A program made the translations under genes and the position numbers. This document shows, piece by piece, positions 34,662-48,224 of a stretch of DNA of 64,000 nucleotides. The stretch spans positions 2,356,001 through 2,420,000 of the forward strand of contig JAJTUP010000003.1 of the NCBI GenBank assembly GCA_021399435.1. The letters are read 5' to 3'. The stretch is from Diaporthe sp. PMI_573 (lineage: Eukaryota; Ascomycota; Sordariomycetes; Diaporthales; Diaporthaceae). How positions within the stretch are numbered: the stretch's first letter is position 1; every line of letters starts with the position of its first letter. The notes under the pieces are model-generated. The model ran no database searches, was not told where the DNA came from, and was given only the letters and a program-made list of their open reading frames with translations.

Positions 34662-36438
34662 CGTGTATAGGTCTACATGTTCAATGGAACCCTGTTTTGG
34701 TCTATTGGATGGCCCAAATTGTCTTTCTCGTTGAGCGTTGCATAAAAAAAAATGCAGGTGGTTCTCCTATTTATGATTGAGGGATTTCTGAATCCCAACA
34801 CTAGAAATACGATTGTTGTTCAAATCATATTGGTATAAAGTGTTTATTCCACAAGTGATAGCATTTGTGGATTCGATGGATTCTGAACTACATGTAAGCC
34901 CAGCCGGTTTGCACGATCACTTGTCATCTCCATACAGGCCAAACAAATTCGTCGTCTCAAGTGCTCAGTCTTGCTCAAGCGTGAAAATTGAAGAAGGGAC
35001 GTCCACTTTAGAAGCCGCAATTGTTGAAAACAATGCTCCGAGATAGATAGCGCTGGTCTTTCCGACCCCTACCGTTAGTTCAACCAGTTCTAGAAATTTG
35101 AGACCCCAAGTGACAAAAGTTGACTGACACAATACTTCTCTCCGCCGGACATTACCAGTCACCAAGTCTTTACTGAATACATCAATATATCAGCAGTCTC
35201 AGAATGATTTAGGGATTTTTGAATTGTTTCTTGATAGAATCTGGCACGTATAATTATGACTATCTAGTTGGGCGCATGCCTGTGGCATATCTGGCCACAA
35301 TACGCAGACACGCAGTGTAGGACCGGTAATTCTTACCACCCTGAACAATCAAGCCGTCATGAGTGGAAGTACCTCCTAACTAACCCCGACAGGAAGCTTA
35401 TAAGATCTGACCACTGCTTGATCGAGCAGCAAAAGCCAGCGCTGACATGCGGCTGCATGAACAGGTGGCTCACGGCGTCCCAGAGAAAACCCTACCAGCG
35501 TTCATGACCTGCCTGCTCACTGCCCAGACAACGGGAAGACAGGCAACTCTGAGGTGCGCGCTTAGCCCCATCCCCTATTCTCCCGGCTTACCGGCGTCGA
35601 GCTTAGTTGTGTGCCGCAGGGCCGCATTGGTTCAAACGGCGTAGACAGCGTCATTGTGAGGGGGTCTCACCATGGGGCCACCCGCGCCGCAAAGTCGCCG
35701 GCGGAAGGTTGCCCAAGCCCTCGCCCACGGCGTAGCCCGGGACAGTGGCCCCAGGAGAAAGGATCGAAGGCGGTGCCGAAGGCGGATTTGTTCACCTTCA
35801 TGCAGAGGTACCGGTACCGAGTGACTGGTCATGGGTCCGAGCAGGTCCTGTTGGTCAGTAGTGAGGAGGGCGAGCTGAGATGCGCCCAGGCGGCGCAACA
35901 CCAAAGGGTGGAAGCACTGGTCTGCGGCCACCCCGCGACCTACGAAAGGTCGAACAGGTGGGTTGAGCGAGCCAGGCTCACCAGTCTGGAGGAGACGGGC
36001 GCCTGTCGATCACACATTCAAAACAGGTCGTCCGCCGAACAGCATGGTGACGTAAGCCGATGTAGTTCGGAGCGTATGCCTCGCCAGAGGAGGCTGTCAG
36101 CACTACCGGCCGTGTGTGTCCGCGCGCCGTGATGCAAGTCAGATAGGCATAGGGCATTACACCCTCAAGGCTCTTCTGCACCTTGGGGGAAGGAAGGGGG
36201 AGACGGAGTGTGCAGTCCGATGCAGCCGAGGGTTCCATCGCCTCTCCGCGAACGGCACATGCTGGGTCGCTGAATACGCAGTAGCTGCGGTGCGATGCCA
36301 GCCTGGGCAGGGCACACACCTGCAGGCCCAACCACGCCTGGTAACGTGTGCTCGGCGTGCCTCAACGGCCAGCAGCAACCAGCACCGAGCGACGCGCTAC
36401 TGTACTCCTTCCTCCCTTGCTTGCGTGCAGAGATCACC

Positions 36439-36462
36439 GATCAGAGATCAGAGATCAGAGAT
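36439..36462. repeat. ATCAGAG heptanucleotide repeat
   Basis: Three to four tandem copies of a 7-bp unit, non-coding. Confidence 0.8.
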
Positions 36463-39400
36463 CTGCACTGCTGTGGCTTTGCTCAGCCGCAGCCCTGCCC
36501 CTGGCCTGCAGTTGCAGAAGTGGCATGACAAGATGGTTGCGGCGCTACTGCACCGCGAACTCCGAGCGCCACCTTGGGCGAGGCAACGCGGGCTGTGGGC
36601 GCGAGTCTGCGTGCCGCTGCAATCAGCGAAGAAGGTTGTTGGCTGTCCTGTCCCATCGGGCGTGGAACAAGGAAGAGAAGACTTGGTTCTCAAGATTGTA
36701 GTAGACCAGACAAGAAGAACGCGGAAGGGAATAAGGCGGGCACGTGGGACGTTGGAGAAAGTGATCCCGGGTCACAGGGCATTCCCTCGGCGGCCACCAG
36801 CGGGAAGTGATTGGGCCGCTTTAGCTAGCCTAGCCCAGGCCTTCCCGCGCCCAGGGAGAAAGGCACAATGGCTATTGTCTCCCCCACGGGCGTCGCATTC
36901 GTTGCAACGGTCGCATCCGCGAGACGGCGACTCGTCCTCTCGCCTTAGCCCCAACCTTGTCGCCCTGCGTCGACTGCTGGCTCTCGTCCGCCCGTTTATT
37001 ATCGGCCCCGTACACGTAGACTCGACCCTGCCTCTCTCATCAGTGTACACAGTAGCAGCCAGGGCGGTTCTTTTGGGGTACCACCGCCGAGGCAGAGCAC
37101 AAGGACCCAGGTCGGGGAGCACAGCTCGGCTCATGACCACAAATTGCTGTGCACACGGTAAACAATTGTCGAGCCGCAGGCAGGGATGGAGCACGGCCAC
37201 CACCGGAACCAGGGCAGGGGACTCACGCCCTGCCCGTCTAGCCCGTCGACGAACCCCAGATTGATCGACGCGGCGTGCCGAGGACAGGACTCGTCCTGGC
37301 TTGTGAGTTGTGACCACCCGCCCGCCATCCCGACTGGTCGAATCACGAGCTGACGGGGCCACGGCCTGTCTCCTCGAGGCCGTCTCTCTTGCTCCCTTGG
37401 GCCTGCAGACGGTGTCCTTACTGCTGCCTTCACAACCTGGAGACCACGGACGAGAGGTGTGGTGGGCAGGTTTTCTGGACGAACCCGCTTGGAGGTTCGG
37501 CCAGTGGGAGGGTCGCACGGCGAGGAAGCGCGGGAGCGCGGGGATGAGGGCCTTTCCCCCCCTCGAGGACCCCGTCGACCCGTATACCGTACCATGCCAG
37601 TCCCTGTCTTTCTCTTGTCCTTCCTCCACATCATGTGGTATTCCTGACGCCCGTGATCCATGGCCCGTTGCCCCAAGGCCCGTCTGACGAGGCACAAGAC
37701 TGGAAAACCGCCCCGCGAAAGCATATGCCGCCGATTGCCATCCCGCGCTCCTTTGGCCTTGACTCTGACTGAAGCTCAAACTACTGCACGGCATAAGCGA
37801 TATTGCCAATGATTAACCCGGGGGGGAAACATTGACAGTGCCATTCTTCCCCGAGATGGGCATCACCTCCTGGGCCCTGTCCCACCGCGTCAGGCAATGA
37901 CATACACAGTATATTCCTCTATGCAGTGCGTTGCCCGGTAGGCATCATAGCACAGCTGCAGTCATGGTGCATCGCATTTGCTGGCCCAAGTCATGCCACC
38001 TCTTGGCCGCGACCACTGCAGTGCTGCATTACTGCCTGTGCGGGCCCAGTGCCCGTCCTCGAGTTACATCAACGACTCATCAGCCCAGTGCCCTCGATGA
38101 TATCGACGGCAGTAGTCCTAGTTGTAACAGTACAGCAAGCTGCTGGCACGAAGTAGCTGGTACCTGTGCAATGCCGTGAGAATGAGGTGACGATCCCACC
38201 GGGGCCTATCAACATGCACTGAGCAATATGGCGGAACTGTTGGGAGAATTTTTTTTTTTGACTTTTGCTCGATTGTTAAAATTAACTACTAGACAAGGAC
38301 AAAGGAGCAATGAGGCCAACCAAGTAAATGGCGCCTCGGGGCTACCGCCACCAGGACGGGGTCACCCAATCCATCACAACCAGCATTTCATGCTCCACGG
38401 AGGCGAACAACAATGGGCTGCAAGGGGAAACCGGTTCCCCATGGCCGACCACATCGCCTCACGTCAGCTCTCGTTTCCCTGAACCATCCACCGTCCCCAC
38501 AAGTTCTGGTACCGAGGAGGGCTTTACACTCGACCCGCACAGAACCTGGGAGTACTGGAAACGGCTCAGGCCAACATGTAGTGAAATGAACTACCAATTT
38601 CCATCCTTTTTTTTTTTGCGCCTCGCTTTTTCAACTCAGTCTCGGCCCAGAAAATGGCGTTGTCGCCACCGTGATGTCGTAGAAAGGCAATCTGCTTGTG
38701 CGGAATGCCGCACCCTCGAAGTGCATCTGATCCCCTTATTCCCTCCTGAACTGGCAGGATTGGGGTAATTAAGGTCTCGTCTTTCCATACGAGGGAGCCC
38801 ACGGCGGTCACGGTGGCGGCGAGAATGAGTTGTACTCAGCGGGGGGCGCCGAGGTAGGGGACTTGACTTCGCTCGCGTCCCTGCGCAGCAGAGTTCCATC
38901 GATTGCTCGGTGCCCAGCTCTTGTTGGTGCTTTATTGGCCTCCCCATACAGCATCCAATTCCCCTCTGCCCCTCCAACCCCTTTGGGTAAGGGGGGGAGA
39001 AACAGACACCTGGTCTCTAGCGTCGACGACATCCAGTGTCAATTGTGCTTCCGACGCGGCAATATTCCTGATATTGTTATGTTTGTCTTCAGCTCGACGT
39101 CGTCTTTTCCTCTTCAGCCTTGGAGTGCCACAAGTCCCCACGGAGTCCAGTCCAGTGATCAAGTTGTCAGCGTTGAATAATCCGCCACCCAGACAGGCTA
39201 TGTCGTTCGTGCCGTTTCGTTTCGAATGAAGTCATGAGCCCCAGCCTCATGCCAGGCGCCAGTTCATTGTTCGTGAAATGGTCGTAGTTCCAAGCTCGTT
39301 AGGTGGTGATTGTATCCGTCATCCAAGGTCGTGAAATCGTACATGAGAAAAAGAAAAAAACCAGGTCCAAAGGATTGTGTTGTTGAAGTGGTGAATGCAC

Positions 39401-40148
39401 ACCACATCGCGTATGGGGGTATCATCTGAAAGAGCCTTTTATGCCGCCGAGAAATTCCAAATAGAGAAGAGGAGTTAGGAATCCAGAGTTTCTGTCCCGG
39501 TCCTTCTTGCCGGGCTGTAGTGCATTGCTGCATGTTCCTCTTATTGTCAGACGCAAAGGAGAGAGACAGAAGGAAAAATAAATAAATAAGGAAAATAGGA
39601 CAACCAAACCAAAGAAAACAATAGCAAAGGCCACCCTATATTGCGACAGTTCCTGCCTCGCCCGAAAATGCGATCCAAATTTCCACCCCGGACTCAGTCG
39701 CAACGAGGAGATGAGATGGAGTGAGTGTGTGACCGAGCTCGCGGTTGCCTTGGTTTGGTGTTGGTATCCTGAAAACCACAGAACTCCGAACAGGGAAAAA
39801 GATAGAAAATCAAACGCTCGCTCGCTGTACAGAGGAAACCCAAGAACCCGTATGCCCGTGGAGAGATGACAAATGTTGTTGTGTACCCGAACCTGCTCCT
39901 TGGTATGCAAAACGCCAATGTGCCTTTGACATGTGATGAACACAGTGAGGTGTCTCTCTAGCTCTGCCCAGATGCCAGTCTTTTTTGGGTGTATTTTCTT
40001 CGGTGACGACAAAGGGAGCATGGGTGAGATGTCCCATAGGAGGTTGCCCCAGAGGCTTCCTCGGAACGAGGTGTCCTAGGAGAGACAGTAGCTAGGAAGA
40101 CGTAGCCTCTGGGTAGGGGTGGTTGTCTCCTCTGGCTGTTGATGGTTG

Positions 40149-41198
40149 TCACATGGTTGTCGCGTACTCTTGATACCGGTTGTGGTCCCACCCAAAGCCG
40201 CCGTACCCGACGCTTACACCGCACTGTTGCGTGAGCATGCTAGGCAGGGGTAGTTGTGAGATGGATGGGATAGGGGCCGTCGCGACTGGTGAGCTGTAGA
40301 AGAACCCGGCTGAAGAAAAGGGTTGGCTGTAAGACGGGGTCTGGGGAGAAAGTGAGGCCTCGCTCATGCCCATGTTCGCCCAGATGGCGGGCATGCCCGA
40401 CTCTGCAGAGGTTGTCACAACGTTCGGGCTGGAAGGCAGGATCCTCCAAGCATCGACTGGGGCAGGAGCACCTGAAGGTGTTGTGGGCTGAGACCAGAAG
40501 CCTGCGCTGGCTGGTGAGCTCGGAAGCAGAGGGGGTTGGCGTATCACATCCACAATTCTGGGTGGCGGGGGCAACAACGGCTTCATGAGTCCCATGAGCT
40601 GATTCTTCACTTCCTCGCTCTTTCCGTTGAGAAGCTCGCCGGCTCCCTCCTCTTCGAGTCCCTCGAGTGCTGAGACATGCGTGCGGTACACGAACTTGTT
40701 GATGGCCTGGATGAAGTCCTCGTGCAGTTTCTTGCATTGCTGGTCCTTCTCCGACCACTCGTGCGTGGCGGCCTTGGCGTTGACACAGTGTATCTCCTTG
40801 TGATACTCTATGAGCGACTCAATACTGTCAGGCGTGAGCTTGTACCCAACTTCGTTCCTCAGGACCATATCCACGTGGACAACATAAGCCTCCACATGAA
40901 GGAGCTGGTAGTTGAACAGAGCCTCGACAAGGGGGTTCGCGTCCTTCCTCAACTCAGATTCCGGGCCTTTGGGCAGCATCAGAGAGGTAAGGGTCCATAT
41001 GGCGTTCGAGTTGGACAATGTTTCGGTCAGGCATCTTTGGTGTTGCATGACGCTGTTGAGGGGACGTTTTACGCGGTTGATCCTCTTTAATGTTGCCGTC
41101 AGCCACTGCTCTGGCCGTCCTGAACCGAGAACGACGTTGACGGAGGAGGCCCTGGGGGCAAATGCTGCCGCGGACGCTGGGAGTAGTTGCGGAGGCAT
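40149..41198 (-). CDS. Hypothetical protein, 349 residues, single exon
   Basis: An uninterrupted ATG-to-stop frame of 349 codons. Residues about 25-200 are mostly charged and helix-forming (for example LVEALFNYQLLHVEAYVVHV and IESLIEYHKEIHC), followed by an acidic GLEEEGAGELL segment. The last 140 residues are Pro/Ser/Thr-rich and likely disordered, ending in a Gly/Tyr-rich tail. No catalytic motif, signal peptide or membrane segment is visible, and the family is not recognised. It lies alone between two long gene-poor stretches, and the length and composition make it a real gene rather than a chance frame. A pyrimidine-rich leader precedes the ATG on the minus strand. Confidence 0.7.
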   Translation of the reverse strand: MPPQLLPASAAAFAPRASSVNVVLGSGRPEQWLTATLKRINRVKRPLNSVMQHQRCLTETLSNSNAIWTLTSLMLPKGPESELRKDANPLVEALFNYQLLHVEAYVVHVDMVLRNEVGYKLTPDSIESLIEYHKEIHCVNAKAATHEWSEKDQQCKKLHEDFIQAINKFVYRTHVSALEGLEEEGAGELLNGKSEEVKNQLMGLMKPLLPPPPRIVDVIRQPPLLPSSPASAGFWSQPTTPSGAPAPVDAWRILPSSPNVVTTSAESGMPAIWANMGMSEASLSPQTPSYSQPFSSAGFFYSSPVATAPIPSISQLPLPSMLTQQCGVSVGYGGFGWDHNRYQEYATTM

Positions 41199-44100
41199 CG
41201 TGTATGGAGTATCTCTTTTGGTGGGGGATAAAAAAAAGGAAAAAGGCCGAGTGTGAGGGCAGGTCCCAGGCGCCTAGAGAATCCGAGGAGAGCGGTGGAG
41301 TTCTTTTGGAACCTGGAGGTGAGACGGCAAAGGAATAATAAGAAAGAAGGATGACGGAGGCGGGTGGTCCCAAGGGCTAGGAACAATTAGCTTGCACGCC
41401 TGCAACCGCAAATAAGAAGAAGAGAATGGTAGACGAGGTACTCGTGGGAAAAAAGGAAGGAGGGTGAGCAGGCTCGTAAAGGGTGGTGAGAGGGTGGTGG
41501 GGTGTTATACTGCGCCGACTGCCTGACGGAAGCCCGACCTGCGGGACAGTGTACATAACTATCGTAGTGCCAGATGCAGCAAAGTGGAGTTGGGAAGCAT
41601 CATCGCAGGGCACGGGGTGACGCTACCGCAGTACGTCGCCATCGCTCGGCACGCAGGCTCGCCTTGCCCGCGTATCCCACTGATTCTTGTTTCGATTCCC
41701 ATCTGGCTCCCTCGGAACGATCCTTGGTCAGTTCTGAAAGTACTTCGTACATAGTACGATGCTCGCCGCAAACAAGCAGCTGGCATCACCAGGGTACCTG
41801 GGAAGCGGAGCTGTGGGTTGAAGCAGGGATTTAGCCCGCCTAGCGAGTGCCAGCAGGAGACCAAGGTTTTTGGCAGTGACCTCGGAACTTGTCTGCTTCG
41901 CACATTCATCCGCCCGCAATAACCCAGTTTCTCCTCTCGTTTCCGCTTTCAGTCCTCAAAAGAGGTATGAGACTGGGCCAGGCGCCACTGCGCCGAGCGA
42001 AGCCGACATGTACCGCGTCAAGGTACAGTACAAGGTGGGCTGTGTTCAACCCTGCATATAGCGAAAGACCAAAAGGTCCGAGGAGTCTAGGCAATTGGCA
42101 GGACGCCAGAGGCGTGGCCTGCAACGGCAGCTGAAAGCTGCAGCAGCTGTAGCGGTGCAGCGCCACCGGGAGAAGGGGGGGAGCCTTGTACTGTACGTAC
42201 TGGGACGCCCGCCGCCACCCTCAACAGCCGGGAAGTAGACCTCTGGAAGGGTGGGCCACCCGATCTCTTCTAGGACACCCATGTCTGCGGCCTCCCCTGC
42301 TCTTGGTCGAATGCCGGCCTCAGCGTCGACGGGGAATATGCACCCTGGCACACTAAGGTGACGGAACAGCAGAGATTTTGAAGAGGGCACGGGCAGAGCA
42401 CTAAGCGCCGTTTGCTCAACCCTGTACCCCAGCAGCACTCCCGGTCCAATTCTGCTCCCCAACTTCGACGTCAGGGAAGTTGAGTCACATTACCATCTGC
42501 TTTGAGTCCAAGTGCGCTGATAGAATGGTCCATCATCGCATGGCACGTTACCACGCATTGTGTAGCTGTTTTGCGGTGTTACGCCCGAATCGCAACGTGC
42601 ATCGAGCTGCTGCACCTTGCTTTGACGGCTGAGAAGAAATACAGACTTCGCAATATCGCTGTGCCCCCCAGGCCACATTGTCAGAGCCCGTTCCTACCTG
42701 GACGTGAGTAGCACGCACCGAACTACTTGCAACAGCAGCCTGCAGTCCCCTCGCAGCCTGGACCTGTGACCGGCCTATAGACCTGGTGATCCCGGTGCTT
42801 TGACCAAGCCAGGGCCACCCGCAAACCGTTCCGCTGAGGACGTCCAAGACGATTCGGAAGCAGCACTATGCATGTACCAACTGCTCCGCTGCACCGGCCT
42901 AGAAGCAATCAAACCAAGCTCGAGGCGACAAGACCCCATGAGCCGCCTGAGAAATGCGCTTATGCAAGTCACTGTGGACTGTCGTCCGTTCCATGCGAAC
43001 CTGACTGCACTTCGCGCCGGGGCACAGCGTTTTGCCCAACCGGGCCCGCCATCGTGAGATGGAGTCTGATGTTCATCATACCGGGGAGATTACACTGCTT
43101 CACCCATCGCCAGGGATCGCTGCCACCCGCACGACATAGTCGGATTAGAGACAGCCATGGAAAGGACGATGTCATGGCTGCCATCTACCGAGACCTCTCC
43201 GTCCTTGACCCTGCAAAAACCGGGCCAGAATTACATTTCTTTGTGCCCTTGAAACAGAGACAGCTCCGCCATAATGGCTGCCAACCATGCCGGCGACGGC
43301 GTAGCGCTTCACGGATGTTGGCGAGATCGCACCCGGATCAGCGAATGAGCCTGGGAGAGGCTCTCCTGTACAGGGCACCGGTGCCGAAACCTGACCCGAA
43401 TAGTGCTTCTGCATGACTTTAGGCCCCTCGGCCTTTGCCCCTGAAGATCTCCAAGGCGCCGTCTGGGGCAAGATATCAGACAGGCGAGCCTAGCATTGTG
43501 AGTATCCAGGGCTAGCTCGATGGCGAGCAGGCCACCTCGCTGGGCTATCCGTGTCTCACAGGTTCTCCGGAAGAGTGCCCACAGAGAAACCCGGAATGAG
43601 ACTCGTACGAATTTGGAAACCGAGACCCTTCGAGAAAGTCAAAGAGTAGCCGTCTAGAGAATCAACGAGGGCCTGTAGATGGCTCGTTGCAATGTCGAGA
43701 CCCATGCTAGCGTGGTCGATGGGCTGAGGTGTGGAAGGCTGTGAGGCGGCCTATGAGATATCATTGGCCTGATGGCTTCAGCCAGAAATGGTCAGTATTA
43801 TTTGGTTCACAAACGTTTCAGAATTCTGATTGGCCGGAAAATGGGAAAATGAGCCGTGGAATGGAAATGGGCAGCCCACGAAGGGGTACCCGCACCGTTG
43901 CGCAGGAGAAAGGAGTTCTGCGACAGGAAGGAGGTGGTGATAAGAAGACGAATCCATGACAGACCAGGTACCGTGGTGAGCTGAGACGGTCCGGCGAGCT
44001 TAAGGTTGCCCATCTTGTGGCGCCGAGTGACGGAACTTGATCGCACGGCCTGGAGCGGCGCCCAGACAGTGAAGGACCATGTGCCTGTGGCCTTTGACAG

Positions 44101-45210
44101 CTCAGCTGGTTTCCGTATTTGGACGAACTCCGAGCCGCTCCAGGCGGAGGCGGCGGGTTCAGACACTGTCTGGAGATGTCGTCTGGCAATCTCGGTTGAC
44201 TCGAGGTACCTGGCCAATCCGGCGGGCAGGTGGGAGGTGCGGCAGGGCTGGATGAAGCAAAGTGGTCTACGCTGTGGGCCTGGCTCGAGTGACGCAGCCG
44301 AATTACCGAAACGGGCGGCATGCATTACTGCTTGGTGCTTGGTGCTTGGTTCGTGCTTTTGTTGAAGAGAAGATTCCAGGCAGGTGGATTGCCGTGGCAG
44401 AGGCCCCGCGTCAAGGAAGCGCGGTGCGGCACAGCACTGGCGCGCTGGGTGTGTCGGCTATGCCCACGAAGTGAAGACTACACTCTGTGCGCCTGGACCG
44501 GTAGTCCGATTACCATGCGGACATGGCGCATTGTCTGGCGATTTTGGAGGTTGGTCCTGCACACCACAGTACTGCACACTGCGGATTGCGGAGTCCGCCT
44601 GGGCTGGCCGAGACTGAGTCAACGAGGGGGGCCAGAGATCTCGTTCTGCGCAACAAGAAGCGCGTGTCGCACACTTGATCCTGCAGGGTGCAGAGTGCAG
44701 AGTTCATGGGCATAGAACAGCAGTGTACTGTACCGCAACGTCGCGGACTAGTGCTTTTCCAAATGCCTTGTCCGAGTCACGGCAAGCGTGGTACTGTGTA
44801 CTGTATCTGCAAGTGCACGCTGTTTCAAGAAAGAACGAAGCTCGGAGAACGAAGCTCGGAGAGGGCTGGAAAGATCAGCGACCAGCGACCAGCGACTGAT
44901 GATCATAAGCACTCAGCCACAGCTGGGAAACAACTCGTAGCACTCGTCGGTAGGCAAAGGGGGCAAACAGAGGCTCGAACGAGACGGGATGACAGGGTAC
45001 AGGAAAGGATGGGAGGACAGCCGAGAGAGACGGACAGGGAAGACAGCATCTGGAATGTCTGGATGGGGGCCAAATTTAGAATTGGCGAAGCCGAAGTCTA
45101 GTGACGGAAGGGGAAGGCGTAGAATCAAGCTATAGCACAGCAGCACAGCACCTCACCTGCGCAGTGCATGCATCCTGATTCCTGAACGAGGTGGCCAGGT
45201 ACCCGGACTC

Positions 45211-45224
45211 TGTACCTAGGTACA
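45211..45224. promoter_or_regulatory. 14-bp perfect palindrome TGTACCTAGGTACA
   Basis: A perfect inverted repeat centred on CCTAGG. It shares the ACCTAGGT core with three sites in the Moco/WRAP73 intergenic region. It may be a protein-binding site; the function is unknown. Confidence 0.35.
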
Positions 45225-48194
45225 CTACATCGAGGAACCCAGACCACCAGGTACCCAGACCTGGTACCCAAGCTCTTTGCAGCCAACGCCTTCCCTCCTT
45301 TTCCCTCGCCCCCCCCCCTCAACCCCACCTCCTGCTCTCATTGTCATTAGTCTGCTGTGCGCATTGCTCGTGCTTCATCAACCGCCCAAGCCGCCGCTCT
45401 TCCGCCGTTTGCCGCAACCCAAGAACCATGACCATGGATGGAGAGGCGCAACGATTTTTTGACAGCTTCATGCGTGCTCCGTGCTCCGTGGACCGTAGGC
45501 TGCCCCGTCTGCAGTCCCGCTTTCTGCAGCCAACGCTGCTCCCCCGGTGATGGGGCCCTCGTTCATGCACTGCACTTGTCATGAGTTGACATTGAGGCAG
45601 CCGGCACCGAAGCCCGGCTGGGGGAATGGCACCCGCGTCTCTTCCGCTCATCATGGGCCCCATACCCATCGGTACCTGAAAATCGTCGATTCCCTGCCAG
45701 CTGTCCTTTAGAGGGCCCAAGGTGGTGGCAACTTGTCCACCAGGCACGTAGTTCAATGTAGCGCAACTGCCGCGCATACTGGGCTGACAGGTACACTCGC
45801 TGTTCTACCCGTGCATTGACGCCAGTCCAAGGAACAAAGTGTTGGCCGGACAAGAGATGCCCGCCGCAACCCACCATCATCATCAGCTGTTGTCAGATCC
45901 ACTGCAGGGGGGCTTTGTGTGTGTGTTTCGTTTCGACATTTTGCAAGCTACTTCCTGGCTGCACACTCTGTCATGAGTTACGTTTCTCTCTCTCTACATA
46001 GTCGGCCGGGCCACTGGTAAAACACCCGCGGCCAATGCTGTCGTCATGATAAGCCCTCTGCTCAAACGGACCGGATGACCCGGCTGCGCGTCCCCAACAC
46101 GCCCCAGACCTCCTCGCCCGTGTCTGCAAGAATTTCCCGAAGCGTCAAAAGCTGCACAGACCGTTCCAGCTAACCGACTCTCTTGGCCAGCCCTCCGGGC
46201 CTGGTCGCTGGATCTAGCCTACGGGTGGTTTCACCAGACACCTGCCACTCAGCCAGTCCACCATCGAAAAACTGGGAATTGGCGTCTACCTAGACGTCCT
46301 TGAGGAAAAGTCTAATATGCTACCACGTCAATAGGTTATGGCGTAGCAGACCGACCCATCAAGTTGGATATTGCGACCCGGCATTTGGGGCTTCGTATCA
46401 GCACCCCTACTCGTCACCGAGAGGCAACTCCCAGAGCCACAACGGCCGTCCATCACCTTGGGGTCCTGGTGTAAGCCGCGTCAAGATCGGCTCAGGGGTT
46501 GAAAACAGACCTGCGGGGGGCGCTTCGGCGGCTTAAAATGTGGGGTGGGATAGGTAGGCAGGGGGGCATCACCTATATCGTCCGGTTTGTGTGGCGCAGC
46601 GTCGACGGTGCCGTCCTGGACTCCGTCTATCGCCGTCGATCTGATGCAATGCAGAGTGTCCAAATTCTGCAGCCGCGGCTCGCTGTCAAGGGGAGATCCC
46701 TAGACACGTCGGCCGTCGATTCATCCTGTCTGGTGCATTTTGCCCAGCTGTGATCCTTGAGGAGCTGAAAAAGCCGCGGGCTTGCATGAAAGGCAGCGTG
46801 GATCACCCGCGCCTCTGCCTTTACACAGTAACCTCGTTCCGTACGTTTGCCAGGGGCAACCCTCTCTCGGAATGCTCCCTCAAGCACGCCACGAAACATT
46901 TTGGCTTTTGCATGGACAACACCTCGGTCAAAGAAGCTTTTCTCCACTCGAACTGCCCTGCCTGCCCGTCTGCATGGTGCACATCAACACAAGGTGTCGG
47001 ATGAGGCGAAAAGTCGACGTGTCTCCGGCCAGTTCCCAATTCCGTATCATTCGAACATCATGGCCTCGGAGGAACTTGCTGACTTTGTGCTTAAGCCGCC
47101 TGTGTGTTTCATAACTGCTGGCCTTTGCCCGACACAGGCTAATCGTTTTGCCAATTTGTCAACGTCGCGGCTGGTGGGCTGAGCATTGCGTTGCAGATAG
47201 ACGCCCAACGACCTCCGAGCCGAGCAAGCTGTGGGCCCCGTGACTTGCGATGCATGCCTGAAGTCGACTATGGATGCAGATGCCTCACTTCTTGCCTCAT
47301 GTGATATCAGACGGCTTGATTTGATGTCCGCGCTTCCACTCTTCCCACCCCCAGATTGCTTAAGTTTGACTTGGTCGAGTGAATCGGACCTCCCCTATGG
47401 ACAGCCGAGCATCTCCCATATTCTCATTTGAGAAAGCCCAGAGCAAGAGAGCTGGGCTCCGGAGCTCAAGGCTTGAAGCAGACGACCAAAATGGTTGATG
47501 GCTCCAAGATGCGGGCGTGTTGGTCTTGTGTTTCCTCCCATGAATGAATCCCGAGTATCCGTTCAACCGCCGTCCGATGGAGGTAGACGGGGCCGGTTGA
47601 AACATTATAGAGCTATTTTCATCCTCAGGTGTGCCCCAAACATCCGCCGTCCCAAACGTTAGCGCAGGCACCTTACCTTCGACGGAACCCGCAAAGATGA
47701 AGCTGATGGTTTCCTATAATACCCTATCATGGACATGGCTACTCCTAGGCATGAATTTTGACGCGACTCCACGGGACATCGTTCGTTTTACGAGGTACCT
47801 GGCACTCTTGACAGCTCCCACGGCTCAAGCTACGCGCTGCTTCATGGAGGCATGAAACGTTTGGGCTCCCTGCGGGCTGTGTAAAGCACAGTAGTTGTCC
47901 AGAAGCCGCCCCGGCCACGCGTTCGGTGTCTCGAGACGAACATAGACGAGTCAAGAAATCAGATGGAAGACGCATTGGCAGTGACTACTGTGTACCATTC
48001 AGGGCCCAGACCAGGCTAAGCCGAAGCTGCATAGCTCGGGGCATGTACTCGCGGACAGGTAGCGGTTGTGGTGGGCAGACAAGAGGGCAGCTGGAAACAT
48101 CTGTGCGAATCTTGGAGGGTGACATGATCGGCTTGGGCGATCTCTGTCGCCGATGGGTCAACCGAACAAACAATCAGATAGACAGACAAACAAA

Positions 48195-48224
48195 CAGCCA
48201 GTCAGCCAGCCAGCCAGCCAGCCA
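48195..48224. repeat. CAGC tetranucleotide repeat
   Basis: About seven tandem tetranucleotides (CAGC/CAGT) roughly 500 bases before the Sip3-like start codon. Confidence 0.85.

Larger units (their letters stand above)
32075..40148. other. 8-kb gene-poor stretch
   Basis: No intact gene is supported. 32075-35300 is more AT-rich than the rest of the window and contains a pseudogene fragment (32970-33345), a GT microsatellite (34629-34661) and a short frame ending at 35046 with a plausible but unrecognised sequence. 35500-38200 is GC-rich and full of long chance open frames on both strands. The last kilobase is the 3' side of the minus-strand hypothetical gene. Confidence 0.45.

Noticed and set aside
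34878..35046. 56-codon frame MDSELHVSPAG... in AT-rich DNA
   Set aside because: Reads reasonably but is short, has no motif and no sign of neighbouring exons.
36772..37809. 345-codon minus-strand frame
   Set aside because: Arg/Ser/Gly-rich, no motif, overlaps an equally long plus-strand frame (36116-37264); long stop-free runs are expected in this GC-rich stretch.
39422..40021. 199-codon minus-strand frame with hydrophobic stretch
   Set aside because: Lies directly downstream of the 349-residue gene, in its probable 3' UTR; Phe/Ser-rich composition reflects T-rich non-coding DNA.
43807..44325. 172-codon minus-strand frame
   Set aside because: A 167-codon frame overlaps it in another phase with similar quality; no motif and no splice-consistent extension.
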